DNA of 64,000 nucleotides from Paraspadella gotoi (lineage: Eukaryota; Chaetognatha), in NCBI GenBank assembly GCA_051294375.1, contig CM119267.1, positions 15,602,105 to 15,666,104 on the forward strand, written 5' to 3'. The notes beneath the pieces were generated by a model, which saw only the letters and a list, made by a program, of their open reading frames with translations, did no database searches and was not told the DNA's origin. Positions 44,382 to 57,000 of this stretch are shown here, piece by piece (positions within the stretch are counted from its first letter, which is position 1; every line of letters starts with the position of its first letter). Both the position numbers and the translations under genes were made by a program.

Positions 44382-45298
44382 TTAACTTTTTTCGACCAAT
44401 GCCATCAAAGAAAACTGAATTGTACCAATTTTATTCACGTATTTGTCTTTTATGTAATCGACGGCGCGAGACAAAAAGTCTTTTTCATCTTTAAGCTCTT
44501 CGACGACGTGAGGACCCTCGATATAGGCGCCGTCCAACTCGACGAGGTGTTTACCAACTCCCACGAAGCAAACGTAGTGGTGACAAACAATGTCAGGCCG
44601 TTGGGACTGCCCTTTTGCGGCTAAACAAGCGTGAATATCGTGCAAGGCAGAATCGGCGTCCAGCGCGATTCCACGGGCCTTAAAGTCTAAGTTCTTTGAT
44701 CGCTGGAAATAGATTTCTAGTGGGGAATCAGAATTTTCGAGTCCCACAACGCCTCTCAAGTTGAGCAGGGAATGGATGACGGCGATGGTACCGCAAGCAT
44801 TATTCAAGTAACCGTTGACTTGGTCCAAAAAGAAAACGTCTTTATTCAAACTGGAAATAAAATGGCGTAGCGTGAAGAGCTCGTAATACTAACTTTCAAA
44901 TATTAGTAGAACAAATAAGTAAATTAAACACTGGATCAATTTTTGTATAAACCTGTGCGAATCAGGGGTCATTTTCGAAGTAATTCTACGTTCTCCTTCT
45001 CCGTCTCTGCTCGGAAAAAGCAAGTACAGAGCATAAACCGGTTTAGGGATGAATTCAAGCATATCCGGCTCCAAGGAGTAAACATCGACCACCTGATGAA
45101 AAGCGGGTCTTTAAACCTTATATGAGCTCAGCTCTTTAGTGTTTAGTTTATTTTGGTGAGAAAATATGTTTAAAAAAAAAAGCCTCCTGCAAATAAACAG
45201 ACCTCGAACTTAGACGACGCCCCGAGGCGATGGCAAAGCTCCGTAAGAATTTCCGGGCTTGATTCGATCGGCTCCCATCGATTTACGGTCTCCGTCAT
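44382..45298 (-). CDS. UCHL3: UCH-L1/L3-type ubiquitin C-terminal hydrolase
   Basis: Three exons, 45298-45203, 45092-44953 and 44850-44382, give 234 residues (human UCHL3 230). Signatures: VVDVYSLEPDMLEFIPKPV in exon 2; NNACGTIAVIHSL with the catalytic Cys (residue 98); CHHYVCFV with the catalytic His; and HLVELDGAYIEGP with the catalytic Asp. The enzyme hydrolyses small adducts and extended peptides from the C-terminus of ubiquitin or Nedd8. The oxyanion Gln, which lies six residues before the Cys in UCHL1 and UCHL3, is here nine residues before it (DQVNGYLNNAC), which implies a three-residue insertion or a Gly at that site. I chose the L3 label over L1 from length and overall similarity; they are close paralogues. 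Confidence 0.9.
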
Positions 45299-45503
45299 AT
45301 TTAAAGAATTTAAGCTCATCAAACGGACTAGTAAAGACAATTTAAATTATGAACAGGAATAAAAGGACAATTTCAAAGCAAATTCAATTCAATAAACCGG
45401 TATGACTGATTGGAATGATTGACATCATTTATCGTTAATTGACAAGCTTCGAAAAAAAAGCTCTTCACAAAAGGTTCGGAGGACTCGGTCATCAGAGTCT
45501 TCA

Positions 45504-47379
<1,876 letters not shown>

Positions 47380-48615
47380 TCATGAGTGAAATCTCTTGAG
47401 GTGGGTATTTAAGTGGGAAGACTGGGGAAAAGATTTGGAACAATGATGGCATTTAAATGGTTTCTCGCCAGTGTGGGTTCTCATATGGGCGTTAAGATGA
47501 CCGGACTGAGAAAACGTTTTCGTGCAAAATTTACATTTGAACGGCTTCTCCCCGGTGTGAACGCGGATATGAGTGCTCAGGTAGGACGAAAGCAAAAACA
47601 TTTTGGGGCATTTCGGGCACTGAAATGTTTTTTCGCCCGTGTGTGTCCGCATGTGCGCGTTGAGGTGCCCCGACTGGGTGTAGGTTTTGAAGCAATGCGG
47701 GCACTTGAAGGGACGTTCTCCGGTGTGTACACGACTATGCGTCAGGAGATGACCCGCCTGCGAAAAGGACTTTGGACACTTCTCGCAATGAAAAGATCGC
47801 TCTCCGGTGTGCACACGGGTGTGAATAGATAGATGTGCGGCCGACGTGAAAGGCTTTTCGCAGGTTTTGCAGAGAAAAGGTTTGTCAGGATCCGAACCAG
47901 GAATGTACTCCACCGATTTAGTTCGACCGCGCTGTTGCAGCTGATGTTGTTGAAGTTGACGCGATCGGCGTTGTTCTTGCGGGGTAGCCGAGTCGGTGGT
48001 GTCTTCGTTGAAAACGCCGCTGTCGTTTAAATCTCGATTACTGGGGGCGCCGCCGACGCCGCTTCCACTGCCCGCCCCTTCGGATTTGATGGACATCGGT
48101 TCCATCTCGAAATTAAAATCGTCGCTGGGATGCTCGTCGTCTTCTTCCTCATTTCGAGGGAAGTCCAGTGATTTAACTCGAATCTCCTTGTCGACGTCCG
48201 AGTGCGACCTTCGAGACGGGGGTTGAGACGGCGGCTGAATTTGATTATGAGGATGAGGAGGAAGCGGAGGAGGTGGAGGGAAAGGATGCTGCGGATAATG
48301 AGGCTGAGGAATATGGGGCGATGGATGCGGCGGTTGCTGCAAATGGAGTTGTTGTTGCATTTGTTGCTGGGTTGGCGGCGGCGGATGCGGAGGCGGCGGC
48401 GTTACGTCATTCTCGAGTTGGAAGAGAACATCGTCAACACCGATCTTGATGTGTTTGGCCATGAGCTCGTGCTTTAAGCCCTCTTCGCTGGCGCACCATA
48501 TTCGACGGCCGCTACGAGTCTGGATGCCAACAATGACATCCACGGAAATAGTGGCCGCCAACGAGAGCGTCTCTTTGAAGACAGACGCGTACGACAAATA
48601 TTCGGACTGGTCCAT
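47380..48615 (-). CDS. Six-finger C2H2 zinc-finger protein
   Basis: The ATG at 48615 gives 411 residues in one exon. A likely 5' untranslated intron ends just upstream (TTTTTTGATACAG at about 48663), so the longer open frame above it is not used. Residues about 243-410 hold six C2H2 fingers joined by TGE(K/R)(P/T/S)F linkers; fingers 3 and 5 share SGHLNAHMRTHTGEK. The N-terminal 70 residues (MDQSEYLSYASVFKETLSLA) look folded but are unknown to me. They are followed by a Pro/His/Gln-rich stretch (about 70-130) and an acidic, Ser-rich region. It is presumably a DNA-binding transcription regulator. The family is too large for orthology to be assigned by eye. Confidence 0.9.
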   Translation of the reverse strand: MDQSEYLSYASVFKETLSLAATISVDVIVGIQTRSGRRIWCASEEGLKHELMAKHIKIGVDDVLFQLENDVTPPPPHPPPPTQQQMQQQLHLQQPPHPSPHIPQPHYPQHPFPPPPPLPPHPHNQIQPPSQPPSRRSHSDVDKEIRVKSLDFPRNEEEDDEHPSDDFNFEMEPMSIKSEGAGSGSGVGGAPSNRDLNDSGVFNEDTTDSATPQEQRRSRQLQQHQLQQRGRTKSVEYIPGSDPDKPFLCKTCEKPFTSAAHLSIHTRVHTGERSFHCEKCPKSFSQAGHLLTHSRVHTGERPFKCPHCFKTYTQSGHLNAHMRTHTGEKTFQCPKCPKMFLLSSYLSTHIRVHTGEKPFKCKFCTKTFSQSGHLNAHMRTHTGEKPFKCHHCSKSFPQSSHLNTHLKRFHS

Positions 48616-48836
48616 TTTTGCACTTGCAGATCTTTCCTGGCCAAACCCAATCTCTGCTATCTGTATCAAAAAAAAGTCAACGTTCATATCGCGAAAAGCG
48701 AAAAAATTAGGACAATAAATTAAGTAGTCTGGTAAGAATAATATTAATAATGCCTTCGGACAAACATAGTAAATACAGCTTGGATTAGGAAAGGCCCATA
48801 GGTAATTATAATATGAGTTATAAGTAATTGTCCATA

Positions 48837-51800
48837 TCACATTTCGTTGAGAAGTCTCTGGTGATGCGGGCGGATCTCGTGGTCGGGGAGTTGTAAAGAA
48901 AATTCGAGAGCGACGAGTACAACCATTTCCCAGCACATGAGCTCCTTGCGCTGAACGCGGAAAACGTCCTCCACTTCGTCTAGAACGTGCTTCAACTCAG
49001 GGCCTTTGAAGTCATCAAATTTGGCGGCGAGAACCAAGCAGTTAGCGGCGAGAATCTTGCGATTTTGCTTGGTTATTAAACCCTGTGAGAAAAAGTTAAA
49101 TATTTCTGCTCACTTTCCTCAGTTTCTGCACGAGTCCTGTACTTTATTACTAAATCCGACCTTAATATCCAAAATATTTGAATTTTACTCAATTGTTTGC
49201 GTGGATTTTTTAATAAATGGAATAATACCATATTAAATAGGTCTAGCAATATTTCGGTCATTTCTTACGTACCTTGAGGATAATCTTTTCGAAATAAACG
49301 TAAGAAGCGGCTAGAGTGGCGAGTTCGAGTTGCGCCTTATTCGCTATTCGGTGCAGATCTCGTTTGATGCTGCGCAACTTGGAGAGCGTCAATTGGATGG
49401 AGGGAAAGCGTTCCTGGGAAGAAGAATTTAAAGAATTTTTCTCCGAATTCAAATCTCGCATTATTGGCACTGGACTATGGGCTGCCCGCTCACCTTGAAT
49501 TGATCGTTCAATTCCGTCTTGAGATCCGAGGGGCGGACGTAGTCGATGATCGACGTCATGTAGGACGGAAAAGTGAGCAGCGTTCGGTGTTTTCCGGCGC
49601 GAAGCTCCGGATCGTCGAGGCGAAGCGGGTCGTAGGGAATGTAAATGCGGGCGAGCGGGTGCGACAGAGCCGACGATGGAGTCGCCGACCCGTCGGTGAG
49701 CGAAAGAACCGGAGTCAAAGGTGGAACGTCCAAATTGGAGCTCAGTTCTGAATCCGTGAGAGAAGAGAAGCGAATGGTCGGAGTCATTTTACTTTTAAAG
49801 TTTTATCGCACAGTTTTCCGAATGGTTTACCTGTGAGGAGGCGTTTTCCTCTGGCTCGATACGGATAAAGCAGAGGAGCGAAAGACACTTCTTGGCCCTC
49901 CTCCCTCTTCTCCACGCCAAGTAGATCCTGTAGGAAATGAGGGCAAGTTAGTAGTGTATGAAAAAAAATGATCAGAGTTATCCCAATTTTAATTATCACT
50001 TGAATCAGAGAATCCAAAGCTTGACCGGCGGCGTTCCGAGGACCCGAGGGAATTCTTTGCCGCGAACCGTCGGCAGCGATGGCCTCGGTTTTTGAAACAA
50101 CTTGGTGCAGCTGAGAATGAGAAGAGGAGGTCGCGTGGCCGAGATCATTCAGGGTCGAGGCGGTCGTCGAATCCAGGCCGGAGATTGAGTTCGATTTGGG
50201 AACCTTTGCCGTTTAAATTTTTTTTCGAAAGTTAAAAGCAATTCTCATTTTACTTTAAATATAATTTAAGTTATTTTTTTATTTATTTAAGTTATATTTA
50301 AAATTATGAATTAACCTCTGAATACGGAAGCGTCGAGCAGACGACGAAGGGAGCGGCGCATTTTCCCGTGACGAATACCATCCTCTTGTCAGTGGCCTTT
50401 TTAAGCGCGTGAAAGCCTTCGGGGGTTTTTACTCGAAGTACGCGGAACTTGGGCCGCATGGCTTCGTGACTGTTGTCTCGCGGAATTACTGTTTCGAATT
50501 AATAAGGGACGCTCGTTAGTATTTTAAAAAAAAATATTTATAAATAACGAAAAATATGAATTTAGTTTACCCCCGGTCTCCGAATAAAATTCGTTGACAG
50601 AGGACGAGGATTTCCGCGAAGATTTCCCTCCCAGCAGAAGGGCTTGGGTCGTGGTTGGGGCGTGTTGTAGGGAGTGCTGGGAAGACGAAACGGCGGAGAG
50701 ACCCATCGATTCCACGCTATCTTCGGCGGGACGATGATCCGCAAACAACTTCCTCTTGTGCGAAGCGTAGCCTTGGATTCGATTCGATAAGCATTCGCTG
50801 TGACCTTAAAATATATAGTAGATTCACAATAAAAATTGCATAACTTGATCTATTTGTAATTGACTATGATTTATATTAAGACCAAAAAAACGTAAGATCT
50901 TTAATCACCATACTAAAATTTGTAAGTCGTTTAATTAAATAAAATCCACCAACCGTTCATCAGCGGCCATTGATGCAGGAGGCAAGTCATTCGCCTGACA
51001 ACCCCAAGCTCCGGGGTTCTAGCCCGGTGGTCGCCTCGCAGTTAAGAGGGACGGGGCGCTTAACCCGCCTGTAACACGGTGTTAAAGCCTGATCCGGTTC
51101 TGTCACTAACTCATAACAATTATTACTGTCTCATCAATACAATTAATAAATGAAACGAAAGGTAATCTTGACAAGTGACTACAAATAAAAACTTATACTA
51201 AATACTATTTTCGAAATATTCCTGGCTACTCTAGAGATCGTATAAATTGGCTATTCCGAAATGGTTACAGTTATAAATCGAGCAACCGTTTTAATTGAGT
51301 TGGACAATATTAAAACGTAGGCATTACGTATTTCATTCTATTCACCTAAGCTAACAGTCCGTAGCCGGCGTTTGGACAAAACGTTAGTCAAACAAGGATT
51401 TGCGTGCATGTGAGAGGCATCGCCTGAGACGTGCAGGAAAGGATCGGGAAGATTTGTTAGTGATATTAAGCTACAAATACTTATCGTAACAAACAAAATT
51501 ATGCTTTTTAATGACTCATTAAAAAATGATTAAACTACATGTACAACTAGATAATTAAATATTAATAAACAAAATTGAAAACGAACATATTAATACGAGT
51601 ACGACGAGCTGAATGATAATTTAAAAAAAATATTAAGTTAATTAACCCACTCAGGTTTTTACCCTCGGAACTGGAAGAGGCCAAACGTTCGACGACGTAA
51701 GCGCGGATTTCAGGACCTGCACTCGCGCCATCGACCGCGTCCTCGTTGTCAGGAGGAACGGGTTCAGTACTAGAGTCAGCCTCTATTCTCTGCCTCTCAC

Positions 51801-52052
51801 TCGTCGCCTGAGGCTGAAACATCCACAGTTTCGTGTCTCTGGAAAAATAAATTGGGAATGAAGAACGAATTTTAAAAAATTTCGGACAAGGTGGGAGTGT
51901 GAAACAAAAAAGGGGAAAGAGAGGTTTCATGTAAAAAAAGAGTTAAGCATAAACCTGTGGGTTCCATCCAGCGAGATGTTTGACAAAAAATTTACGGCGG
52001 CGATTCGGCGGCGGCATCGCTGACGTTGCGCACGGCACGTTCGACTCGTCAT
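48837..52052 (-). CDS. CABLES1: CABLES-type CDK5/ABL1 enzyme substrate (cyclin-box protein)
   Basis: Ten exons: 52052-51955, 51838-51663, 51423-51346, 50804-50571, 50488-50316, 50203-50000, 49927-49831, 49747-49494, 49413-49273, 49082-48837. The product has 566 residues. Three anchors match CABLES in order: [16 protein letters not shown] near the N-terminus; the central [19 protein letters not shown]; and the C-terminal cyclin-like region from [19 protein letters not shown] through [13 protein letters not shown] and [20 protein letters not shown] to [22 protein letters not shown] proteins link CDKs with ABL-family kinases and affect growth and neurite outgrowth. The split into CABLES1 and CABLES2 is probably vertebrate-specific, so the symbol is nominal. 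A SINE sits in the third intron (50805-51345). Confidence 0.88.
50941..51135 (+). mobile_element. tRNA-like SINE, copy B
   Basis: 195 bp that match the reverse complement of 12219-12453. It includes a B-box-like GGTTCTAGCCC (51015-51025), a possible A box (gatgcaggagg, 50972-50982) 33 bp before it, and a stretch (about 50965-51034) that resembles a decayed tRNA: cgcctgacaacccc, then ccggggttctagcccgg as a T-arm-like hairpin. A common tail, ggttctgtca(c/t)taactcataacaa, follows. It is in a CABLES intron, antisense to the gene. Confidence 0.65.
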
Positions 52053-52422
52053 CGTGGTTCAACGTTTCGCTCGAATGAAAAACCAAGACGATGCGCCATT
52101 ACCCATTACCCGTTATCTATTCAAGTTAATTGGCTCATCTGGGAGAGGACAAGTTCTACGAAAGTTCTATAGGAATGCATTGTGCAAAACAGCTTTCTGA
52201 TAGTCTGTAAAAAGAACAAAAAAACCAGCAAAAGTAAGCTTTATTATGCCTTGTTGGTACATCAAAAAGTCATGTACCTTAAAAACCGGAATGAGTAATA
52301 ATATTATCAAAACCAAATTAGGATGAGAACCAACTACTTGGAGAGTAAATATCACAATTCACAAATATTGTAAAATTCGTAGTGGGCAAGGAATCACATG
52401 TAGCGGTAAAAGATTCTTGGCA
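52053..52422. other. Spacer between POFUT1 and CABLES
   Basis: 370 bp. The right-hand end is AT-rich and the part next to the CABLES start is more balanced. No gene is seen. Confidence 0.4.
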
Positions 52423-53864
52423 TCAAAGATCTTCCTTGACACGTACTACTTTAGGTTCGTTGAGCCAAGTTCCATTTTTATCAATGTCCAAATCTGCCCT
52501 AAATCTGATTTCTTTTGGAGCATTGGGATTGCGTCGGACGTGTTTTGGAAAACCCTGCGGGTAGCCGAGTGTTAAAGCAGGTAGAAAATTAGAAATGGGC
52601 AGCAAAACGTTTTTCTCAATCGGGTTAGATCAATGAGCTTACCCAAAATTCTAAAGATTTTCCAAAAATCTTTCTGTGACGAAATGCGTAACCCGAGAAC
52701 GTAGATACGCAGTTACCAATCCAATGAGACGCCATTTCCATCACGCAAAGGTCAACCTTAAAATCGGAATCCGGCCCAGGAGCGTAAATCTTTAAATCCT
52801 TAAACTTTTTCTTAAATTCCCTGACCATTGGGTCATTGTCAGTAGAAATGTAGATGGACCTAATTTTGTGCTTTTTCACTGCGGCTGCCACTTGCTTAAT
52901 GATCGTATTTTTTGACGGGAAACAAATTTCCTAGAAAAAAGTGAAAATTCTAAGTGGTTTAATTTTTATGAAATAAACTAAATTGCAATCGAGATGAACA
53001 TTACGAAAAAAAAAATTTCACCTGCGTCAAGAATCCCTTCTCATTCTCGAAGCCCAAACACTGGGCGGAGCCGAAAAAATTTCTTCCTTCTTCCACGTGA
53101 TTGCAGGCGCGTTTGAAGTCGTCTCCATTCCTCAAGTGAATTGCCAAGAAGGGATTTTCCATCTCCTTCCGAATGAGTATCTCGGATCGCTTCCAAACAT
53201 CGTCCGACCAGAGCAAATACTTTTGATTTTCGATGTCGGCCTCTTTGGGTGGAAAGTCGCCCGGCGTGCCAGTAAAGGCCAGGACAGGAAATTTTTCCGG
53301 TGGATATTCTTGGTGCCACCGTTCTATCATGTGCGTGTCGTTGACATTACAGTAATAAAGTCCTTTTTCGCCGTAGAAGGAGGAGGAATCGAAATCGATG
53401 CCGAAGTGATCCCAATATGGTCCGAAAGGGTTCCCGTCCTTTGCGTTGCAGCCCTTATCGACAGAGCCGTGACGTGGCCCGTAGCATATAGAAATTCGCT
53501 CGCCTTTGGGAAACACGTCGTCGCCAACAGTGCCCATAAAAAAGTCCATGGTTATCGAGCGGTGAAACATGGTGGCGGCTCTGTAGCGGAAATAATCTTC
53601 GTAGGGTATCTGGCGAGATCCAGCTTGGTATGGAATGTATTCAATCCAGTGCGGGAGGATAAGGGTTCGATCGAGAGCCTTGGCGAAACTCATGGCACCC
53701 AAAAACTGGGCTACTTGATTTCCGAAACGGCCCATGCAAGGGCAAAACATGATGTATCCCTTGGGGTCAACCTCAAACCCCAAGTTCTGTGTTGGCTTCT
53801 TTTTGTGCGCCATCGCAGAATGAAGGAAGAGCACGAGGACGAATAAACGTTTAATTGGATTCAT
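52423..53864 (-). CDS. POFUT1: POFUT1, GDP-fucose protein O-fucosyltransferase 1
   Basis: Three exons, 53864-53022, 52930-52643 and 52554-52423, give 420 residues (human 388). A signal peptide (residues 1-19) is followed by the GT65 core: CPCMGRFGNQVAQFLGA near residue 45, LPHWIEY, ITMDFFMGTVGDDVFP, GPYWDHFGIDF, FLAIHLRNGDDF with the catalytic Arg near 245, and HWIGNCVSTFSGY. The enzyme adds O-fucose to EGF repeats of Notch and similar proteins in the ER. The C-terminus extends about 40 residues beyond the human end (FGMDRPPKLRDEF in human) and finishes in K-E-D-L, which looks like a variant ER-retention tail in place of RDEF. An acceptor-like TTTATAG lies 7 nt before the ATG. Confidence 0.95.
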
Positions 53865-54030
53865 TTTTAATCTATAAATAAAAAAACGCTTTCTTTGAAC
53901 AAGGCGAAGATTTATCAGAACATTAACTGTCCGTTAGGTAATTTACAAATCAAAATCATACATGCATTTAATAATTACTAATTAGTAAAAGTTTATTGAA
54001 ATTTTTTTTATTTGATGACAAACTAAAAAA

Positions 54031-57000
54031 CTAATTTTTTTTCCACACCAATTTCGTCGGAAAGTTAAGAATTTTTTCCGCCATTTCTGTTGACATGTCG
54101 GGGCGAATGCTCTGTCCACGGTCACGATTGTCTGGATGAGAGAACTGACACTCACGCTTAGCGCATGCATTTCCATAACGACACGGCATAGTTTCCGTCG
54201 ACTCTGGTCCAGGCGTAGCCAGGAAAACACTTCGGGCAGGTGGTGGTGTCGGTGCAAACTTCTTGATTGGTGGTCGGGCAAAAAGGTTTCCTCTCTTACT
54301 GGCGTGCGTATAAGGACAGGACAGTTTAGTGCACTGAGCGTCGTACTTGCAGTTGGGATGAATGAATAGACACTTGTCGCCGAAACGACATCGAGGAAAC
54401 GCTTTGCAAGGTGTAGTGGGGTGTTGAAAGGGGCAACTCTCACCAGCGCGGCACGCCGGCCAGAATCGGCATCTTTCGCCGCTAGAATGGGGAACCTCGG
54501 GCCCATCACTCGTTGGTGGCAGCGCTCGGCGAATTGTGGACGCGCTTTTTCTAATCCCCGCCAAAGCGTGAGTTATATTCGCGAGGGACGCGGTACTTTC
54601 GACGGTAGAATTGGAAGAAGCGCCAGCGCCGATAGTGGCACGCGGATTCTGCCAAGAGAATTGACTCGGTGCCGTTCTTTGTGGCGCTACCGATGCTGTG
54701 GCTTTGGCTTGAAACTTAAAGTCTAATGGTGGAGGTGCGTTCGAAGGTGAAAACTTCGGCACGCTATCGGACGAATTGTTGGACGTAGATGAGAAGCGAA
54801 CGGGGAGAGAGATATTCGATGTTGTTTTGGAAGAATTACGGTTAATCATCGAGATATCCGGCGAGACAGAGGGCTTTGACGTCGGCGCCGAAGACTCGCC
54901 CTCGGTGGCGAAGGAAATTTTTAAGGAATCGTGCGGCGGGCAATCCTCAACGTCTTCTTCGTTAATATAAAGAAAAACGTCGTCGTCGGCCGAACCGTCG
55001 AGGGTCACTTCCTCGTCGTAGAGGCGCCGTTTGAGACCCTCGTGATCATTAGAATTTGCTCTCGTTTTCTTATCAGCAAATTTGGAGGCGTCGACGCCGT
55101 CGAGAGTCACAATAAACTTCGGCGATTCCCTTTGACTGGAGGAAGCACCGCATTGTTCTCGCGGTGACGATATAAGAGCCCCATGTGTAGAAGACGGTTG
55201 GACTGGCGGAGGTGCTGACTTGCGAGGCGGAGAACCATCTGAAAGGCCATGTGGAGGCGGTGGTCGCTTTAACCTGGGCTTTACACGTTCCCTTTTTTCA
55301 GAACGAATCTTGGCTTCCGCCTTAGTTTTTGATTTGACTTCCTCGTTGTCGACCTTCAAAGCAGCTGCCACGATATCGCGCCAATTCGGTTCCGTTTGGC
55401 CATTTTCCGAAGACGATTTTTGAAATTTTCCACTTTCTTCCTCTTTATTCTCTTCAATTTCTTCTCCTTTTATTCCTTTCTCATGAGGCAAAACGATAGG
55501 TTCCTCTGTTCCCGGCGGCGCCGGCTCAATATCAATAGAAGACTGCCTAGGTTTTTCCGCCATTTCCACCATCTCCGAAGACTCTTTTCCATATAACATT
55601 TCTTCCTCGCTGTCGTAATCGGCGGGTTTATCCTCAACGTTTGCTTGAAAACGTCGTTCATCGACCTGGCCACAGTTGTTCTCGTTCGACTGCTCGATGG
55701 AATCGCCGCTGCGGCTGCGGCTTCTGGATTCTCGCTCTACAGGCGTTGGAGATTTCGGACGAACGTTTCTTATGCTTTGAATCCTATGAACTTCCTGACG
55801 AAACTGAGAGCGAGATTCGTCCTCGCTTTCCATGGGATGATCTGAGACACGAGATCCGGCGCGAAGTCTATTGTCGACGAAGGGTTGGTCGTAATCGTCG
55901 TCGATGTAAGATTCCGGGGAAGCGGGAATTGACGGCCCGTCCTTTTTCGTCACTGCCGTTTCACCGCCGGAACCGTCGTCGGAAAAATCTTCGGCGAGAG
56001 CATAATCGTCTACGGCGACGCTAGAGGATTCGGAAGCCTTATGTACCCTGTTCTTAATGTGCACCTTAAAACTCTGCAAGTGCGCCCTCGTCACCTTGAC
56101 AGTTTTTCCGTTATCCTTTTTTAATACAATGGCGTCATCGGATTCGACGGACTCACGCCTAGAACTTCCTCCGCCACTTCGATGACGACGGCGGTCTTTG
56201 GAGCGAGAATCTTCGTTCGAGTCTCTTTTTCGGGATTCCCGAGAGCGATGACTGGGCGAGGGAGTCGTCTGAGTCCGGGGATGTGAGACGTCGCTCGATT
56301 TATCCCGACGCAGTGCACCGTCTCCCGCGAACGCATACCTCGCTTCTGAGGCGGGTAGCTGCCTCGTCTCATTGGGAATCTCTTGACGCGATCTCGCGCT
56401 ATGTTCGCGTCGATCTGAATACATTCTGGACTCGCGCCTGATTTCTGGTGAAATGGCGCGCGAATCGGAATGAAAATCGCTTTTAGAATCACGCGGTAGC
56501 GAGGGTCTAATACTTTGTGCGTCGTGACGACCGTCGTTGTGAGCAAGATCCATAAGAGCTTCGTCCGCACGAGATCGCTCCGCGGATGTAATGTTAGGGC
56601 GGTGGCATCGATGGGCAGCCGATTCTAGACGAGAATGGTTATGAGATCGGTCATCTTCACGGTCATCTTCACGCGAGCGGCGGGATTTTTCAACGTAAGA
56701 ATTCGATCCTGGGATGGACATTATTTCGTCCGAACGCATGCCGCCAAGGGTAAACCCGCACTGACGATTGGACGAGCTTTTACTGATCTTTTCCTTGGAC
56801 ATCGTCCTAGAAGACGACGACAACGACTTTGATATTTGAGAATGCGTCGAGACGCTCTTTGATTGGACCAGCGACTTTCCTTTTTTGTCGGTGACCTTGA
56901 CAATGCTACCGATGATCCTTCCTTGCTCATCGACATCACGTTCCTTGAGCACGCCTCCGGTAGACACGCGACTTTTAGTGACTTTTGCCTTATCGTCACG

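Noticed and set aside
48616-48936. A longer N-terminus for the C2H2 protein (518 residues)
   Set aside because: The upstream frame crosses a T-rich TTGATACAG acceptor and low-complexity sequence, so an untranslated intron and the ATG at 48615 fit better.
49784-49787. ATG at 49787 as the start of a shorter CABLES-type protein
   Set aside because: An acceptor at 49748 (GATTCAG) joins in phase to the exon ending at 49831, and upstream exons match conserved CABLES segments.
50941-51135. A functional tRNA gene
   Set aside because: The B box and a T-arm-like hairpin are present, but the acceptor stem pairs poorly, and the second copy at 12219-12453 with a shared tail shows that it is a SINE.
53097-53846. 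A 249-codon open frame on the plus strand
   Set aside because: It is the exact antisense of the POFUT1 first exon; codon choice in the real gene leaves the opposite strand open.
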